Part shown: in pieces, positions 16,419 to 24,810 of the stretch
How the letters are laid out: every line of letters starts with the position of its first letter
Numbering within the stretch: the stretch's first letter is position 1
NCBI GenBank assembly: GCA_947379975.1
Contig: CANCPF010000010.1
Span: 1 to 53,265 of the forward strand
From: Methylophilaceae bacterium
GTDB taxonomy: Bacteria; Pseudomonadota; Gammaproteobacteria; Burkholderiales; Methylophilaceae
Reading direction: 5' to 3'
DNA: 53,265 nucleotides
Notes under the pieces: model-generated
The model's database searches: none
The model's input: only the letters and a program-made list of their open reading frames with translations
Told to the model about the DNA's origin: nothing
Translations under genes and position numbers: made by a program

Positions 16419-19073
16419 TTACTCCACAGTGGTTTTTTTGGCAGCAGGTTTCTTAACTACTGCTTTCTTAACAGCCGCTTTCTTAGATACAGTTTTCTTT
16501 ACCACAGTTTTAGTAGCAGTTTCTATATCAGCAAGTTCAGGTTTTTTTACAATAACTTTTTTAGCCGCAGGTTTTTTAGTGGCGACTTTCTTAACGGTAG
16601 TTTTCTTGGCAGTTGCTTTTTTGGCGGGCACTTCTTTTGCCGCTTTTGCAGTTAATAACTCCAAGGCTTCATCTAAGGTCAGTGATTCTGGTTCTACGCT
16701 TTTTGGCAAAGTAGCGCGAATCTTACCATGTTGCACATAAGGCCCATATCGACCTGCATAGATCTCAATTTGACCGTCTTCAGTTGGGTGGTTGCCTAGA
16801 GTGCATAATGGGGCCGGGCCGGTATGCGCCGCGGCTAACAAAGCTACCGCGCCATCTAAGTCTATGGTAAATACACTCTCAGTTTTGGGAATAGATTTAA
16901 ATTTAGCATCATGATTCACGTACGGACCAAAGCGGCCAATATTTGCCACAATCTTTTTATTGGTTACTGGGTGTAATCCTAGATCGCGAGGTAAAGATAA
17001 CACCATCATTGCGGTTTCCATGCTCATATCAGTAAGCGGAATTTCTTTAGGCACGCTGACACGCTTTGGTTTTTTCTTATCACCTTCAATCGCTAATCCT
17101 AGTTGCAGATATGGGCCGTAAGGACCATTCATCAGCATAATTTCTTTGCTGGTTTCAGGATCTGTGCCTATTAGGATTGGGTCGCTACCGGCTGCCGCAG
17201 CACCATTTAAGCTACGTTTATAATCACATTTAGGTTCGTTGTTGTAGCCTGTGCAACCAATAAAAGTACCAAAACGGCTTAATTGTTTTTGTAATGGTTG
17301 GCCGCATTTAGGGCAGGCTTCATCAATCAGCTCGTTACCTGGACGGTCTACATTCGCTTTGCTAAGTAATTGCTGGTTAAATCCTTGCCAAAATTCAGCC
17401 ATCAGCGGAATCCACTCACGATCGCCATCGGCTACGCTATCTAGTGCGCTTTCTAAGTTGGCGGTAAAGTCGTAATCCACATATTGGGTAAAGTGTTCGG
17501 TTAGAAACTTATTCACAACACGACCAACATCGGTAGGTGTAAAGCGTTTTTTATCTAACACTACATATTCGCGGTCTTGCAAAGTACTAATAATACTAGC
17601 GTAAGTAGAAGGGCGACCAATGCCGTATTCTTCTAAAATTTTAACTAAACTGGCTTCGCCGTATCTTGGCGGAGGTTCGGTAAAATGCTGATCACCGTAT
17701 ATTTTTTCAACAGTGAGTATTTCGCCTGTTTCAAGATGTGGCAATTTGCTTTCGCCTTCTTCTTCCTCATCATCAGTGCCTTCCATATACACAGCGATGA
17801 AGCCTGGAAATACCAAAGTTTGACCGGTTGCACGGAATAAATTTGCATCGCTACCTACGCTTAAATCTACGCTTACAGCATCAAATTTAGCTGGCGACAT
17901 TTGGCAAGCTAGCGCACGCTTCCAGATCATTTCATAAAGTTTAAACTGTTCGTCTGTTAAAAACTGACGCACACTGGCCGGTGAGCGTGAAATGTCAGTT
18001 GGGCGAATTGCCTCATGCGCTTCTTGTGCGCTTTTTGATTTTGTTTTGTACATGACAGGTGATTTTGGCAAATATTCTGCATCAAAATTCTTTTTCACAT
18101 AATCACGAATCTGCATTACCGCTTCAGTAGCCATATTGAATGAGTCAGTACGCATATAGGTAATCAAACCCACAGTGCCGCCGCCGATATCCATACCTTC
18201 ATACAGTTGCTGAGCAACGCGCATTGCACGTGCTGTGGTGAAGCTTAATTTACGCACTGCTTCTTGCTGCAAGGTTGATGTGGTAAACGGTGCCGCAGGG
18301 CTACGGCTACGCTGTTTCTTCTCAACTCGAGACACGGTAGTTTTACCCGCACTGGCCAGCAATAATTTGCCAACAATATCAGTGTGTTGATCTTGGTTGA
18401 TGACCGTGAACTGCTCAACTTTTTGATTGTTGAGTAGCACCAACTTTGCACTGAAACCATGACTGTGTTTTAAAGCATCTAGGTGAATTGACCAATATTC
18501 TTGTGATTTAAACGCCTCAATTTCTAGCTCGCGCTCTACAATTAATCGTAAAGCTGGGCTTTGTACGCGACCTGCTGAAAGCCCGCGCCGAATTTTTTTC
18601 CACAATAAAGGCGATAGATTAAAGCCAACTAAGTAATCCAGCGCGCGACGTGCTTGTTGCGCATTGACCATAGGCATGGAAATGTCGCGTGGCTCGGCAA
18701 TAGCGTGTTCAACTGCGCTTTTGGTGATTTCATGAAACACCACACGTTTCATTATTTTATTTTTGAGAAGGTTTTTAGATTTTAAAATCTCAGCAATATG
18801 CCATGAAATGGCTTCCCCTTCGCGGTCCGGATCGGTTGCGAGATAGATGCTGTTTGCACTCTTGGCCGCCTTTGCTATCGCATCCACATGTTTGCTGTTA
18901 CGCTCGATAATGTCATATTTCATCTCGAAATTATTAGCGGTATCTACTGCGCCATTTTTCGGAATTAAATCGCGAACATGGCCATAAGAGGCAAGGACCT
19001 CAAAGTCGTTTCCAAGGTATTTTTTCAGCGTTTTCGCTTTGGATGGAGATTCAACAATTAGCAGTTTGGACAT
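16419..19073 (-). CDS. topA: DNA topoisomerase I with Lys/Ala-rich tail
   Basis: TopA relaxes negative supercoils by single-strand passage. The 884-residue protein starts with a TOPRIM domain (MSKLLIVESPSKAKTLKKYL) whose acidic motif DPDREGE lies at residues 81-87. The nucleophile is Tyr306 in LITYMRTDS, and Arg308 is the neighbouring conserved arginine. A four-cysteine zinc ribbon (CPKCGQPL ... FIGCTGYNNEPKCDY) is followed by further GxYGPYxQ repeats. The last roughly 75 residues are almost pure Lys/Ala/Thr/Val with repeated AKKxxxKK units, like eukaryotic histone H1 or the AlgP tail. That tail probably adds non-specific DNA binding. The gene is leftward and appears monocistronic. Confidence 0.97.
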   Translation of the reverse strand: MSKLLIVESPSKAKTLKKYLGNDFEVLASYGHVRDLIPKNGAVDTANNFEMKYDIIERNSKHVDAIAKAAKSANSIYLATDPDREGEAISWHIAEILKSKNLLKNKIMKRVVFHEITKSAVEHAIAEPRDISMPMVNAQQARRALDYLVGFNLSPLLWKKIRRGLSAGRVQSPALRLIVERELEIEAFKSQEYWSIHLDALKHSHGFSAKLVLLNNQKVEQFTVINQDQHTDIVGKLLLASAGKTTVSRVEKKQRSRSPAAPFTTSTLQQEAVRKLSFTTARAMRVAQQLYEGMDIGGGTVGLITYMRTDSFNMATEAVMQIRDYVKKNFDAEYLPKSPVMYKTKSKSAQEAHEAIRPTDISRSPASVRQFLTDEQFKLYEMIWKRALACQMSPAKFDAVSVDLSVGSDANLFRATGQTLVFPGFIAVYMEGTDDEEEEGESKLPHLETGEILTVEKIYGDQHFTEPPPRYGEASLVKILEEYGIGRPSTYASIISTLQDREYVVLDKKRFTPTDVGRVVNKFLTEHFTQYVDYDFTANLESALDSVADGDREWIPLMAEFWQGFNQQLLSKANVDRPGNELIDEACPKCGQPLQKQLSRFGTFIGCTGYNNEPKCDYKRSLNGAAAAGSDPILIGTDPETSKEIMLMNGPYGPYLQLGLAIEGDKKKPKRVSVPKEIPLTDMSMETAMMVLSLPRDLGLHPVTNKKIVANIGRFGPYVNHDAKFKSIPKTESVFTIDLDGAVALLAAAHTGPAPLCTLGNHPTEDGQIEIYAGRYGPYVQHGKIRATLPKSVEPESLTLDEALELLTAKAAKEVPAKKATAKKTTVKKVATKKPAAKKVIVKKPELADIETATKTVVKKTVSKKAAVKKAVVKKPAAKKTTVE

Positions 19074-19115
19074 GAATGCCTAAATAAATGGGGTTTGCTT
19101 ACACAATAGCTTGGC

Positions 19116-19145
19116 ATCATAGCAAGGTAAATGGCTACAAGACAA
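19116..19145 (-). promoter_or_regulatory. possible topA promoter
   Basis: Reading leftward, TTGTCT (19145-19140) and TATGAT (19121-19116) are 18 bases apart, about 40 bases before the topA ATG. The -10 matches five of six consensus bases and the -35 four. Confidence 0.4.
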
Positions 19146-19179
19146 CAACTTACAGAACATTGTGCGTTATTTTATTGTA

Positions 19180-20097
19180 TTATTTGTGAGATTCTACGTT
19201 TCTTACAAACTCAATACGCGTGCCATCCGTAGTGTTTAGGCTCAACGCCGCACCTTCATTGGCAATGTCGCCAAATAATGGATCTTCATCATCAGGCTTG
19301 GCTTGGGTCATATTTTTAAAATCGTAAAGATTAAAATCAGCTAAATGAGAGGGCTCTACATTAGCAATGGCGCGGAATATGTTGTTAACGCGGCCCGGCT
19401 GTTCAAGTTCCCAAGCATGTAGCATCTCTTTCACTTTTTGGCGCTGTAAATTTTCTTGGCTGCCGCATAAATCACAAGGGATTATTGGGAATTCCATTTG
19501 CCGCGCGTAGCTAGCGATGTCTTTTTCAGAACAATAAGCCAATGGGCGTATCACGATATTTTGTTTGTCATTGGTAGAGAGCTTAGGTGGCATTGCTTTC
19601 ATTTTTGCACCAAAGAATAAATTCAAAAACAAGGTTTCAACAATGTCATCTCTGTGATGGCCAAGCGCAATTTTGTTTGCGCCTAGTTCTTTTGCCGTAG
19701 TATAAATTACGCCACGTCTTAATCGAGAACAAAGCGAGCAAGTAGTTTTTCCTTCAGGAATCTTTTCTTTCACAATCGAATAAGTATCGGCTTCAACAAT
19801 GCGGTAATCAATACCCAGTTTCTCAAAATAAGCCGGCAAAATATCCGCCGGGAAACCCGGTTGTTTCTGATCCAAATTCATTGCTATCAGTTTGAAGTTG
19901 ATTGGCGCGCGCTCTTGTAAGGCCAGCAATATCATCAACATGGCGTGTGAATCTTTGCCACCGCTCATGCACACTAGCACTGTGTCGCCTTCTTCTATCA
20001 TATTGTAATCGCCTATGGCCTTTCCTGTGGCGCTGATTAGACTGTTACGTAGTTTGATGAAATTATTCGAATGGTTGGCTGGTAAGTGTTTGATCAT
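19180..20097 (-). CDS. ttcA: tRNA 2-thiocytidine(32) synthetase
   Basis: TtcA thiolates cytidine 32 in a subset of tRNAs using ATP and an iron-sulfur cluster. From the ATG at 20097 the protein has 305 residues and begins MIKHLPANHSNNFIKLRNS. The PP-loop SGGKDSHAM is present. Two CxxC pairs (CSLCSRLRRG and CDLCGSQENL) are the cluster ligands. GHHRDDIVETLFLN is a strong family signature. A longer frame from 20190 would overlap the upstream SDR gene and adds a Phe/Ile/Arg-rich extension unlike the family, so I reject it. The two leftward genes are 67 bases apart and may be cotranscribed. Confidence 0.95.
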   Translation of the reverse strand: MIKHLPANHSNNFIKLRNSLISATGKAIGDYNMIEEGDTVLVCMSGGKDSHAMLMILLALQERAPINFKLIAMNLDQKQPGFPADILPAYFEKLGIDYRIVEADTYSIVKEKIPEGKTTCSLCSRLRRGVIYTTAKELGANKIALGHHRDDIVETLFLNLFFGAKMKAMPPKLSTNDKQNIVIRPLAYCSEKDIASYARQMEFPIIPCDLCGSQENLQRQKVKEMLHAWELEQPGRVNNIFRAIANVEPSHLADFNLYDFKNMTQAKPDDEDPLFGDIANEGAALSLNTTDGTRIEFVRNVESHK

Positions 20098-20164
20098 TGG
20101 GTTTCTAATGTTGGGTTCTATTGTTTGGATTATATTGATGCTGAATCGCGATTTAAAATTAAAT

Positions 20165-20917
20165 CTAAAGATTAAGTGACCTACCGCCATCGACGGCTAA
20201 TACATGGCCAGTAATAAATGGTGCATCTGCCACTAAAAATTTAACAGCCTTAGCCACATCTTCAGCTTCGCCTACACGTTTTAGCAGGGTTTGATTGATT
20301 ACACGCTGGCGATATACTTCATCAAATTGTGGGTTACTTTCTGGCCATTGGACTGGGCCTGGTGCAACTGCATTTACTCGCACTTCTGGACTCAGTTCGT
20401 GGGCTAGTGATTTGGTCAGCGTCACCAAGCCAGCTTTTGCTACACTATATACAATGTACCCTTTTTTTGGACGCTCTACATGCATATCGGTAATATTCAC
20501 GATGCAGCCATGATTTCTACGCAACTCAGGAGCTGCTGCTTGAGATAGAAATAACGGTGCTTTCAAATTGCTGCCCATTAAATCGTGCCATTTTTCTTCG
20601 TCAATCTCGCCTATTTCACTCGCATAATAAGTTGATGCATTGTTGATTAGTACATCTAGTCTGCCGAAACACTGCACCGTTACATGCACTAAATTGGGAA
20701 TACCAGTGACATTTAATAAATCGCCTTGCACAATAGATACTGAGTTCGGTCGCTGTAAATTGAGTTCAGCTTGCAAAGCCCGCGCTTCATTGAGTGAGCT
20801 TTTGTAATGCACCATAAGCGAATAGCCCTCAGCATGCAATATTCGGCAAATAGCAGCACCGACGCGCTTGGCTCCGCCAGTAATTAAAACCACTTTATTT
20901 ATATTGTTTGTGACCAC
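20165..20917 (-). CDS. pteridine-reductase-like short-chain dehydrogenase
   Basis: A 250-residue SDR oxidoreductase. The cofactor motif is TGGAKRVG (residues 13-20) in place of the classic TGxxxGxG; the Gly-Gly-x-x-Arg-x-Gly form is typical of pteridine reductases (PTR1/FolM), which reduce dihydrobiopterin- or dihydromonapterin-like compounds with NADPH. NNAS is the expected stabilising motif, and YSVAK holds the catalytic Tyr and Lys. In place of a standard Ser, the active-site strand reads NITDMHVERP, where Asp replaces Ser; this too is a feature of PTR1-like enzymes. NAVAPGPVQWPE follows the Rossmann core. The gene is divergent from the methyltransferase gene with 42 bases between the starts. 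Confidence 0.85.
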   Translation of the reverse strand: MVTNNINKVVLITGGAKRVGAAICRILHAEGYSLMVHYKSSLNEARALQAELNLQRPNSVSIVQGDLLNVTGIPNLVHVTVQCFGRLDVLINNASTYYASEIGEIDEEKWHDLMGSNLKAPLFLSQAAAPELRRNHGCIVNITDMHVERPKKGYIVYSVAKAGLVTLTKSLAHELSPEVRVNAVAPGPVQWPESNPQFDEVYRQRVINQTLLKRVGEAEDVAKAVKFLVADAPFITGHVLAVDGGRSLNL

Positions 20918-20959
20918 GTATTATCCAATCTGAATTGTTAACTATTATAATCTAAGTCT

Positions 20960-22138
20960 ATGAGTACTTTACCTAAACCTTCGGCGGATGCCCAAACACA
21001 TAGCGAGCAACTCGCATACCTTATTCAACGAGCAATAGAAACCGCAGGTGGTTGGATAAGCTTTGCTGAATATATGCAGTTTGCACTTTATGCAACTACA
21101 CATGGGTATTACAGCGGCGGAAGCCAAAAGTTCGGCGACTTTAAAAATGGCGGCGGTGATTTTGTGACGGCGCCTGAAATTTCACCCTTGTTTGCACAAG
21201 CTATTTCGAAACAAATTGCACAGGTACTCGTTGAAACCAATGGCGATATTTTAGAGTTGGGGGCAGGCACAGGAAAGTTGGCGGCAGATATATTGCTTAC
21301 ATTAGTGCAGTTAGAGGCTGATTTTAAAGCACTACCTAGGCAATATTTTATACTGGAAGTAAGTGACCACTTACGTCAAGTTCAGCTTGAAACTTTGCAA
21401 AAAAAACTTCCTACAGAGCTTATGCAGCGTGTGGTGTGGCTTAATTTTTTGCCAAAAACTTTTAATGGCGCTGTGATTGGAAATGAAGTGCTGGATGCAA
21501 TTCCTGTGCATCTTATTCACAATACAGCGGAAGGGTTATATGCACGTGGCGTGGCGTTTGATAAGAAAAGTTTTGTATTTAAAGATAGGATGCTCACCGA
21601 TCAGCATTTGCTAGAAATAGTAAATAAGCTCAACTTACCAGAAGGCTATCTCACAGAAGTTTGCCCTGCCGCTAGTGGCCTAATTGCTAGTTTAGCTAGT
21701 ATGTTAGAGCACGGTATTATTTTGATGATTGATTATGGCTTTGCGGCGCGTGAGTATTATCACCCGCAGCGCAATCAGGGTACGCTCATGTGCCATTATC
21801 AACATTACGCCCATATAGACCCGTTAATCAATGTTGGACTACAAGATATTACCGCTCATGTTGATTTCACCAGTATCGCCTATGCAGGTGTTAATCACGG
21901 TTTAGTGTTAAGTGGTTTTTGTAGTCAAGCGCAATTTTTGATGAACTGCGGCATTCTAGATTTGATGTCGCAAGTATCGCCAAATGATATGGCGCGTTAC
22001 GCGCCGCTCGCTGCGGCTGCGCAAAAATTATTATCCCCAGCTGAAATGGGCGATTTATTTAAAGTCATTGCGCTAAGTAAAAACTATGAAGCACCACTGC
22101 TGGGTTTTGCTAATGGTGATAAATCTCACACACTTTAA
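20960..22138 (+). CDS. SAM-dependent methyltransferase, MidA/NDUFAF7 family
   Basis: A 392-residue class I methyltransferase of the COG1565/DUF185 family. The mitochondrial relative NDUFAF7 (MidA) methylates an arginine of a complex I subunit. The N-terminal ISFAEYMQFALYATTHGYYSGG and the GDFVTAPEISPLFAQ segment are strong family signatures. The SAM-binding loop is ILELGAGTGKLAADIL (about residues 94-109). GNEVLDAIPVHL and MIDYGFAAREYYHPQRNQGT follow in the usual order. The target in bacteria is not established, and a role in complex I assembly is inference. The gene lies 29 bases before trmB and is probably cotranscribed with it. Confidence 0.9.
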   Translation: MSTLPKPSADAQTHSEQLAYLIQRAIETAGGWISFAEYMQFALYATTHGYYSGGSQKFGDFKNGGGDFVTAPEISPLFAQAISKQIAQVLVETNGDILELGAGTGKLAADILLTLVQLEADFKALPRQYFILEVSDHLRQVQLETLQKKLPTELMQRVVWLNFLPKTFNGAVIGNEVLDAIPVHLIHNTAEGLYARGVAFDKKSFVFKDRMLTDQHLLEIVNKLNLPEGYLTEVCPAASGLIASLASMLEHGIILMIDYGFAAREYYHPQRNQGTLMCHYQHYAHIDPLINVGLQDITAHVDFTSIAYAGVNHGLVLSGFCSQAQFLMNCGILDLMSQVSPNDMARYAPLAAAAQKLLSPAEMGDLFKVIALSKNYEAPLLGFANGDKSHTL

Positions 22139-22167
22139 TTGTTAAGCAATAAAGTATAATTACGGCT

Positions 22168-22929
22168 ATGACAGAAAACACTCAAATACAGCAAGAAAAC
22201 TCATTTGAAGCTAGCCAGCTTGAAACTAATCAAGTTGAAGCCCCGGAAGATGACGCATTAAAAAACCGTCGCATTCGTAGTTTTGTACTCCGCCAAGGCC
22301 GATTAACAAGAGGTCAGGCGCGCGCGCTGGAGACTGGTTTACCACAATTTGGTATCAACTATTCGCCAGAAATCATCGATTTAAACGCCAAATTTAATCG
22401 TAGCGAAAGTAAGAAAATATTGGAAATTGGTTTCGGTATGGGTGAGACCACCGCAAAAATAGCTCAAACTTTGCCTGATTGTGATTTCTTAGCTGCCGAA
22501 GTGCATACACCTGGAGTTGGCGCCCTTCTTAAGTTGATAGAGGAGTTAGCGCTTACTAATATCCGTATTATTCAGCATGATGTTGTAGAAGTGCTGCAAA
22601 ATATGCTGGCAGAGGCAAGCCTGGATGGCGTGCATATTTTCTTCCCAGATCCTTGGCATAAAACGCGCCATCATAAACGCAGGCTAATTCAAGCGGGTTT
22701 TGTAAAGTTGCTATGTAGTAAATTGAAAGTAGGTGGTTATTTACACGTAGCAACAGATTGGCAAGAATATGCAGAATGGGTGTTGGAAGTTTTAAATGCC
22801 GAACCATTACTGAAAAATACCGCAGAAGACTATGCTGAAAAGCCTAGTTATAGACCTCTAACCAAGTTTGAAAATCGTGGAATTAAACTTGGGCATGGCG
22901 TTTGGGATATGGTCTTTATAAGAAAATAA
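22168..22929 (+). CDS. trmB: tRNA (guanine-N7-)-methyltransferase
   Basis: TrmB makes m7G46 in the variable loop of tRNAs with SAM. The 253-residue protein has the family opening IRSFVLRQGRLTRGQARAL, the SAM motif ILEIGFGMGETT, and the signatures HIFFPDPWHKTRHHKRRLI and ATDWQEYAEW. The last 20 residues (KFENRGIKLGHGVWDMVF) are also typical. An N-terminal Gln/Glu-rich extension of about 35 residues is common in the family. It is the second gene of a pair with the MidA-type methyltransferase and is convergent with engB. Confidence 0.96.
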   Translation: MTENTQIQQENSFEASQLETNQVEAPEDDALKNRRIRSFVLRQGRLTRGQARALETGLPQFGINYSPEIIDLNAKFNRSESKKILEIGFGMGETTAKIAQTLPDCDFLAAEVHTPGVGALLKLIEELALTNIRIIQHDVVEVLQNMLAEASLDGVHIFFPDPWHKTRHHKRRLIQAGFVKLLCSKLKVGGYLHVATDWQEYAEWVLEVLNAEPLLKNTAEDYAEKPSYRPLTKFENRGIKLGHGVWDMVFIRK

Positions 22930-22954
22930 ATTGCAGGTAAATAAATCACTATGG

Positions 22955-22983
22955 GGTGTGCAAGTTCTATTTATTTGCACACC
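22955..22983. repeat. inverted repeat between convergent trmB and engB
   Basis: GGTGTGCAA (22955-22963) and TTGCACACC (22975-22983) form a perfect 9-bp stem with an 11-base loop between the converging 3' ends. No T run follows on either strand, so this is a transcript-end hairpin or processing structure rather than a textbook terminator. Confidence 0.5.
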
Positions 22984-23013
22984 GGTAGCTTAGCCATAAG
23001 TCTCACCCAGTTA

Positions 23014-23679
23014 TTAGGCAACATCACCTTCATCAAGTTTAAATGTCTTACGCACTAAATCTTCAGGCTCTTCGGCAAACAGCCACTTGCCTATCACCTT
23101 CTCAGCTTCTTCAACTCCTTGTTTTTTCAAGCTAGAAAATAATTGTATCGTACATTCACTGTGATAATGCTCGCCCCACGTTTCAATCAATTCTTTACGC
23201 ACACGGCTTAAAGTTAAGCCAGCTTCGCCACGTGAGAGTTTGTCTGATTTGGTTAATAAAACATGCACTGGTTTACCGCTAGGACAAAACCAATCTAACA
23301 TTTGGCGGTCTAGTGGTGTAAGTGGGTGGCGGCTATCCATGACTAATACCAAGCCACCTAGGCTTGATCGTTCGCTTAAATAGCGTGCAAGTACATTTTG
23401 CCAGTGTGCGCGCAAATGTTCTGGCACTTTAGCGTAGCCGTAGCCAGGTAAATCGACTAAATGCCTATCATTGCCTAGCGTGAAAAAGTTGATAAGTTGA
23501 GTTCGCCCAGGCTGCTTACTTACAAATGCTAAGCGATTGTGATTAGCTAGTGTGTTCAATGCGCTAGATTTACCTGCGTTAGAGCGGCCGGCAAAAGCAA
23601 CTTCAATGCCGCTGGCAATAGGTAAGTCGCGTAAGTGATGGGCTGATATGTAAAATGTTGCATTTTGAAACAAGGGCAT
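23014..23679 (-). CDS. engB: ribosome biogenesis GTP-binding protein YihA/EngB
   Basis: EngB is a small essential GTPase of large-subunit ribosome assembly. From the ATG at 23679 it has 221 residues and begins MPLFQNATFYISAHHL. The G motifs are in order: GRSNAGKSS (G1), PGRTQLINFF (G2), DLPGYGYAKV (G3), LTKSDKL (G4) and a G5-like FSSLKK. A longer frame from 23748 adds a basic 23-residue extension unlike the family, so I reject it. The gene diverges from cytochrome c4, with roughly 270 bases between the starts, a common betaproteobacterial arrangement. Confidence 0.96.
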   Translation of the reverse strand: MPLFQNATFYISAHHLRDLPIASGIEVAFAGRSNAGKSSALNTLANHNRLAFVSKQPGRTQLINFFTLGNDRHLVDLPGYGYAKVPEHLRAHWQNVLARYLSERSSLGGLVLVMDSRHPLTPLDRQMLDWFCPSGKPVHVLLTKSDKLSRGEAGLTLSRVRKELIETWGEHYHSECTIQLFSSLKKQGVEEAEKVIGKWLFAEEPEDLVRKTFKLDEGDVA

Positions 23680-23953
23680 GACAATCCAGTTCGATTTTAT
23701 TTGCCTCTTAATAGAATATCGCACGCTATTTGGAGGCTGTGTAAACAATAGTGAAAAATGCTATCACGAATAGGCGTTTTTCGCTAAAATAGTGCGTTAA
23801 TTGATTGAATAATTTACATTAGTCATACGAGTGAGCTGTAAATAGTTGAGATAAGTTCATTCAGCAGTAAGTCAACTAGCCATGAATTAAGTTGGGTTAA
23901 GCTAGCAGACGTAAGTAAATTCGATCGTGTAATTTTGATATTTAGGAGCAGTA

Positions 23954-24619
23954 ATGCAAGTTCGTCATTTAATGAAGCTCAGTCTAGCCAGTTTAATATT
24001 AAGTATTGTCTTTGGTCTGTCAGTAAAGGTAGTCGCAGCTGAAAGCGCAGTCGAGGCTAAAGTCACATCAACTGCTGTGGTGTCTGATAAAAAAGCGGCA
24101 GAAAAAATTGTTAATGCAGTTTGTTCTGCTTGCCATGGTGTTGATGGCAATAGCGTCGTCACGGTGAATCCAAAATTAGCTGGCCAACATCCTGAATACA
24201 TTGTAAAACAATTGACTGAATTTAAATCAGGTAAGCGCGCTAACGCAGTAATGTCTGGTATGGCAGCCATGTTAAGTGAAGATGACATGAAAAACTTAGC
24301 AGCCTATTTTTCAAGCCAGAAACTTACTCTTGGTGCAGCTAAAACTAATGGTGCTGGCTCTCTAGGTGAAAAAATTTATCGTGGTGGCATAGCCGCCACT
24401 AACGTACCAGCATGCGCTTCTTGCCATGGTGCAACAGGCGCAGGTTTGCCAAAACAGTTCCCGCACATGGGTGGTCAGCATGCTGATTATACACAGGCTC
24501 AATTAAGAACATTCCGTACTGGCGAACGCGCTAATGCACCTATGATGATGACGATTGCTACCAGAATGACCGATGCAGAAATGACCGCAGTTGCCGATTA
24601 TATTCAAGGTTTGCGCTAG
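23954..24619 (+). CDS. cytochrome c4 (periplasmic dihaem c-type cytochrome)
   Basis: A 221-residue exported dihaem cytochrome that carries electrons in the periplasm, usually between the bc1 complex and terminal oxidases. The signal peptide (residues 1-29, ending VVAAE) precedes two homologous cytochrome c domains. The haem motifs are C57-S-A-C60-H61 and C154-A-S-C157-H158. Axial methionines are likely within the ANAVMSGMAAML and ANAPMMMTIATRM stretches, which are near repeats of each other and show the internal duplication. AGGAG at 23945-23949 precedes the ATG. It ends at its own terminator, ahead of resB-ccsA, whose products mature such cytochromes. Confidence 0.93.
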   Translation: MQVRHLMKLSLASLILSIVFGLSVKVVAAESAVEAKVTSTAVVSDKKAAEKIVNAVCSACHGVDGNSVVTVNPKLAGQHPEYIVKQLTEFKSGKRANAVMSGMAAMLSEDDMKNLAAYFSSQKLTLGAAKTNGAGSLGEKIYRGGIAATNVPACASCHGATGAGLPKQFPHMGGQHADYTQAQLRTFRTGERANAPMMMTIATRMTDAEMTAVADYIQGLR

Positions 24620-24636
24620 ATCAAGTGAGTTTAAAT

Positions 24637-24664
24637 AAGGGCGGCGTAAGCTGCCCTTTTTTAC
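24637..24664 (+). terminator. rho-independent terminator after cytochrome c4
   Basis: AAGGGCGGC (24637-24645) pairs with GCTGCCCTT (24650-24658), with one G-U pair and a GTAA tetraloop, and a T run follows. It lies 18 bases after the stop codon. Confidence 0.85.
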
Positions 24665-24810
24665 AGGTTTTTTCTATCCACTTATTGGCGACTGAATTAG
24701 TCCCTAATAATATCTACAGATGCACTGATAATTTAGTTGATAACACTAACTTGACGCGATATTCATCAGAAAATTGAGTAAATAATACTTAATGCTTTCC
24801 AACTCCATCT

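Noticed and set aside
20098..20190. N-terminal extension of ttcA
   Set aside because: It overlaps the upstream SDR gene and adds residues outside the TtcA family pattern.
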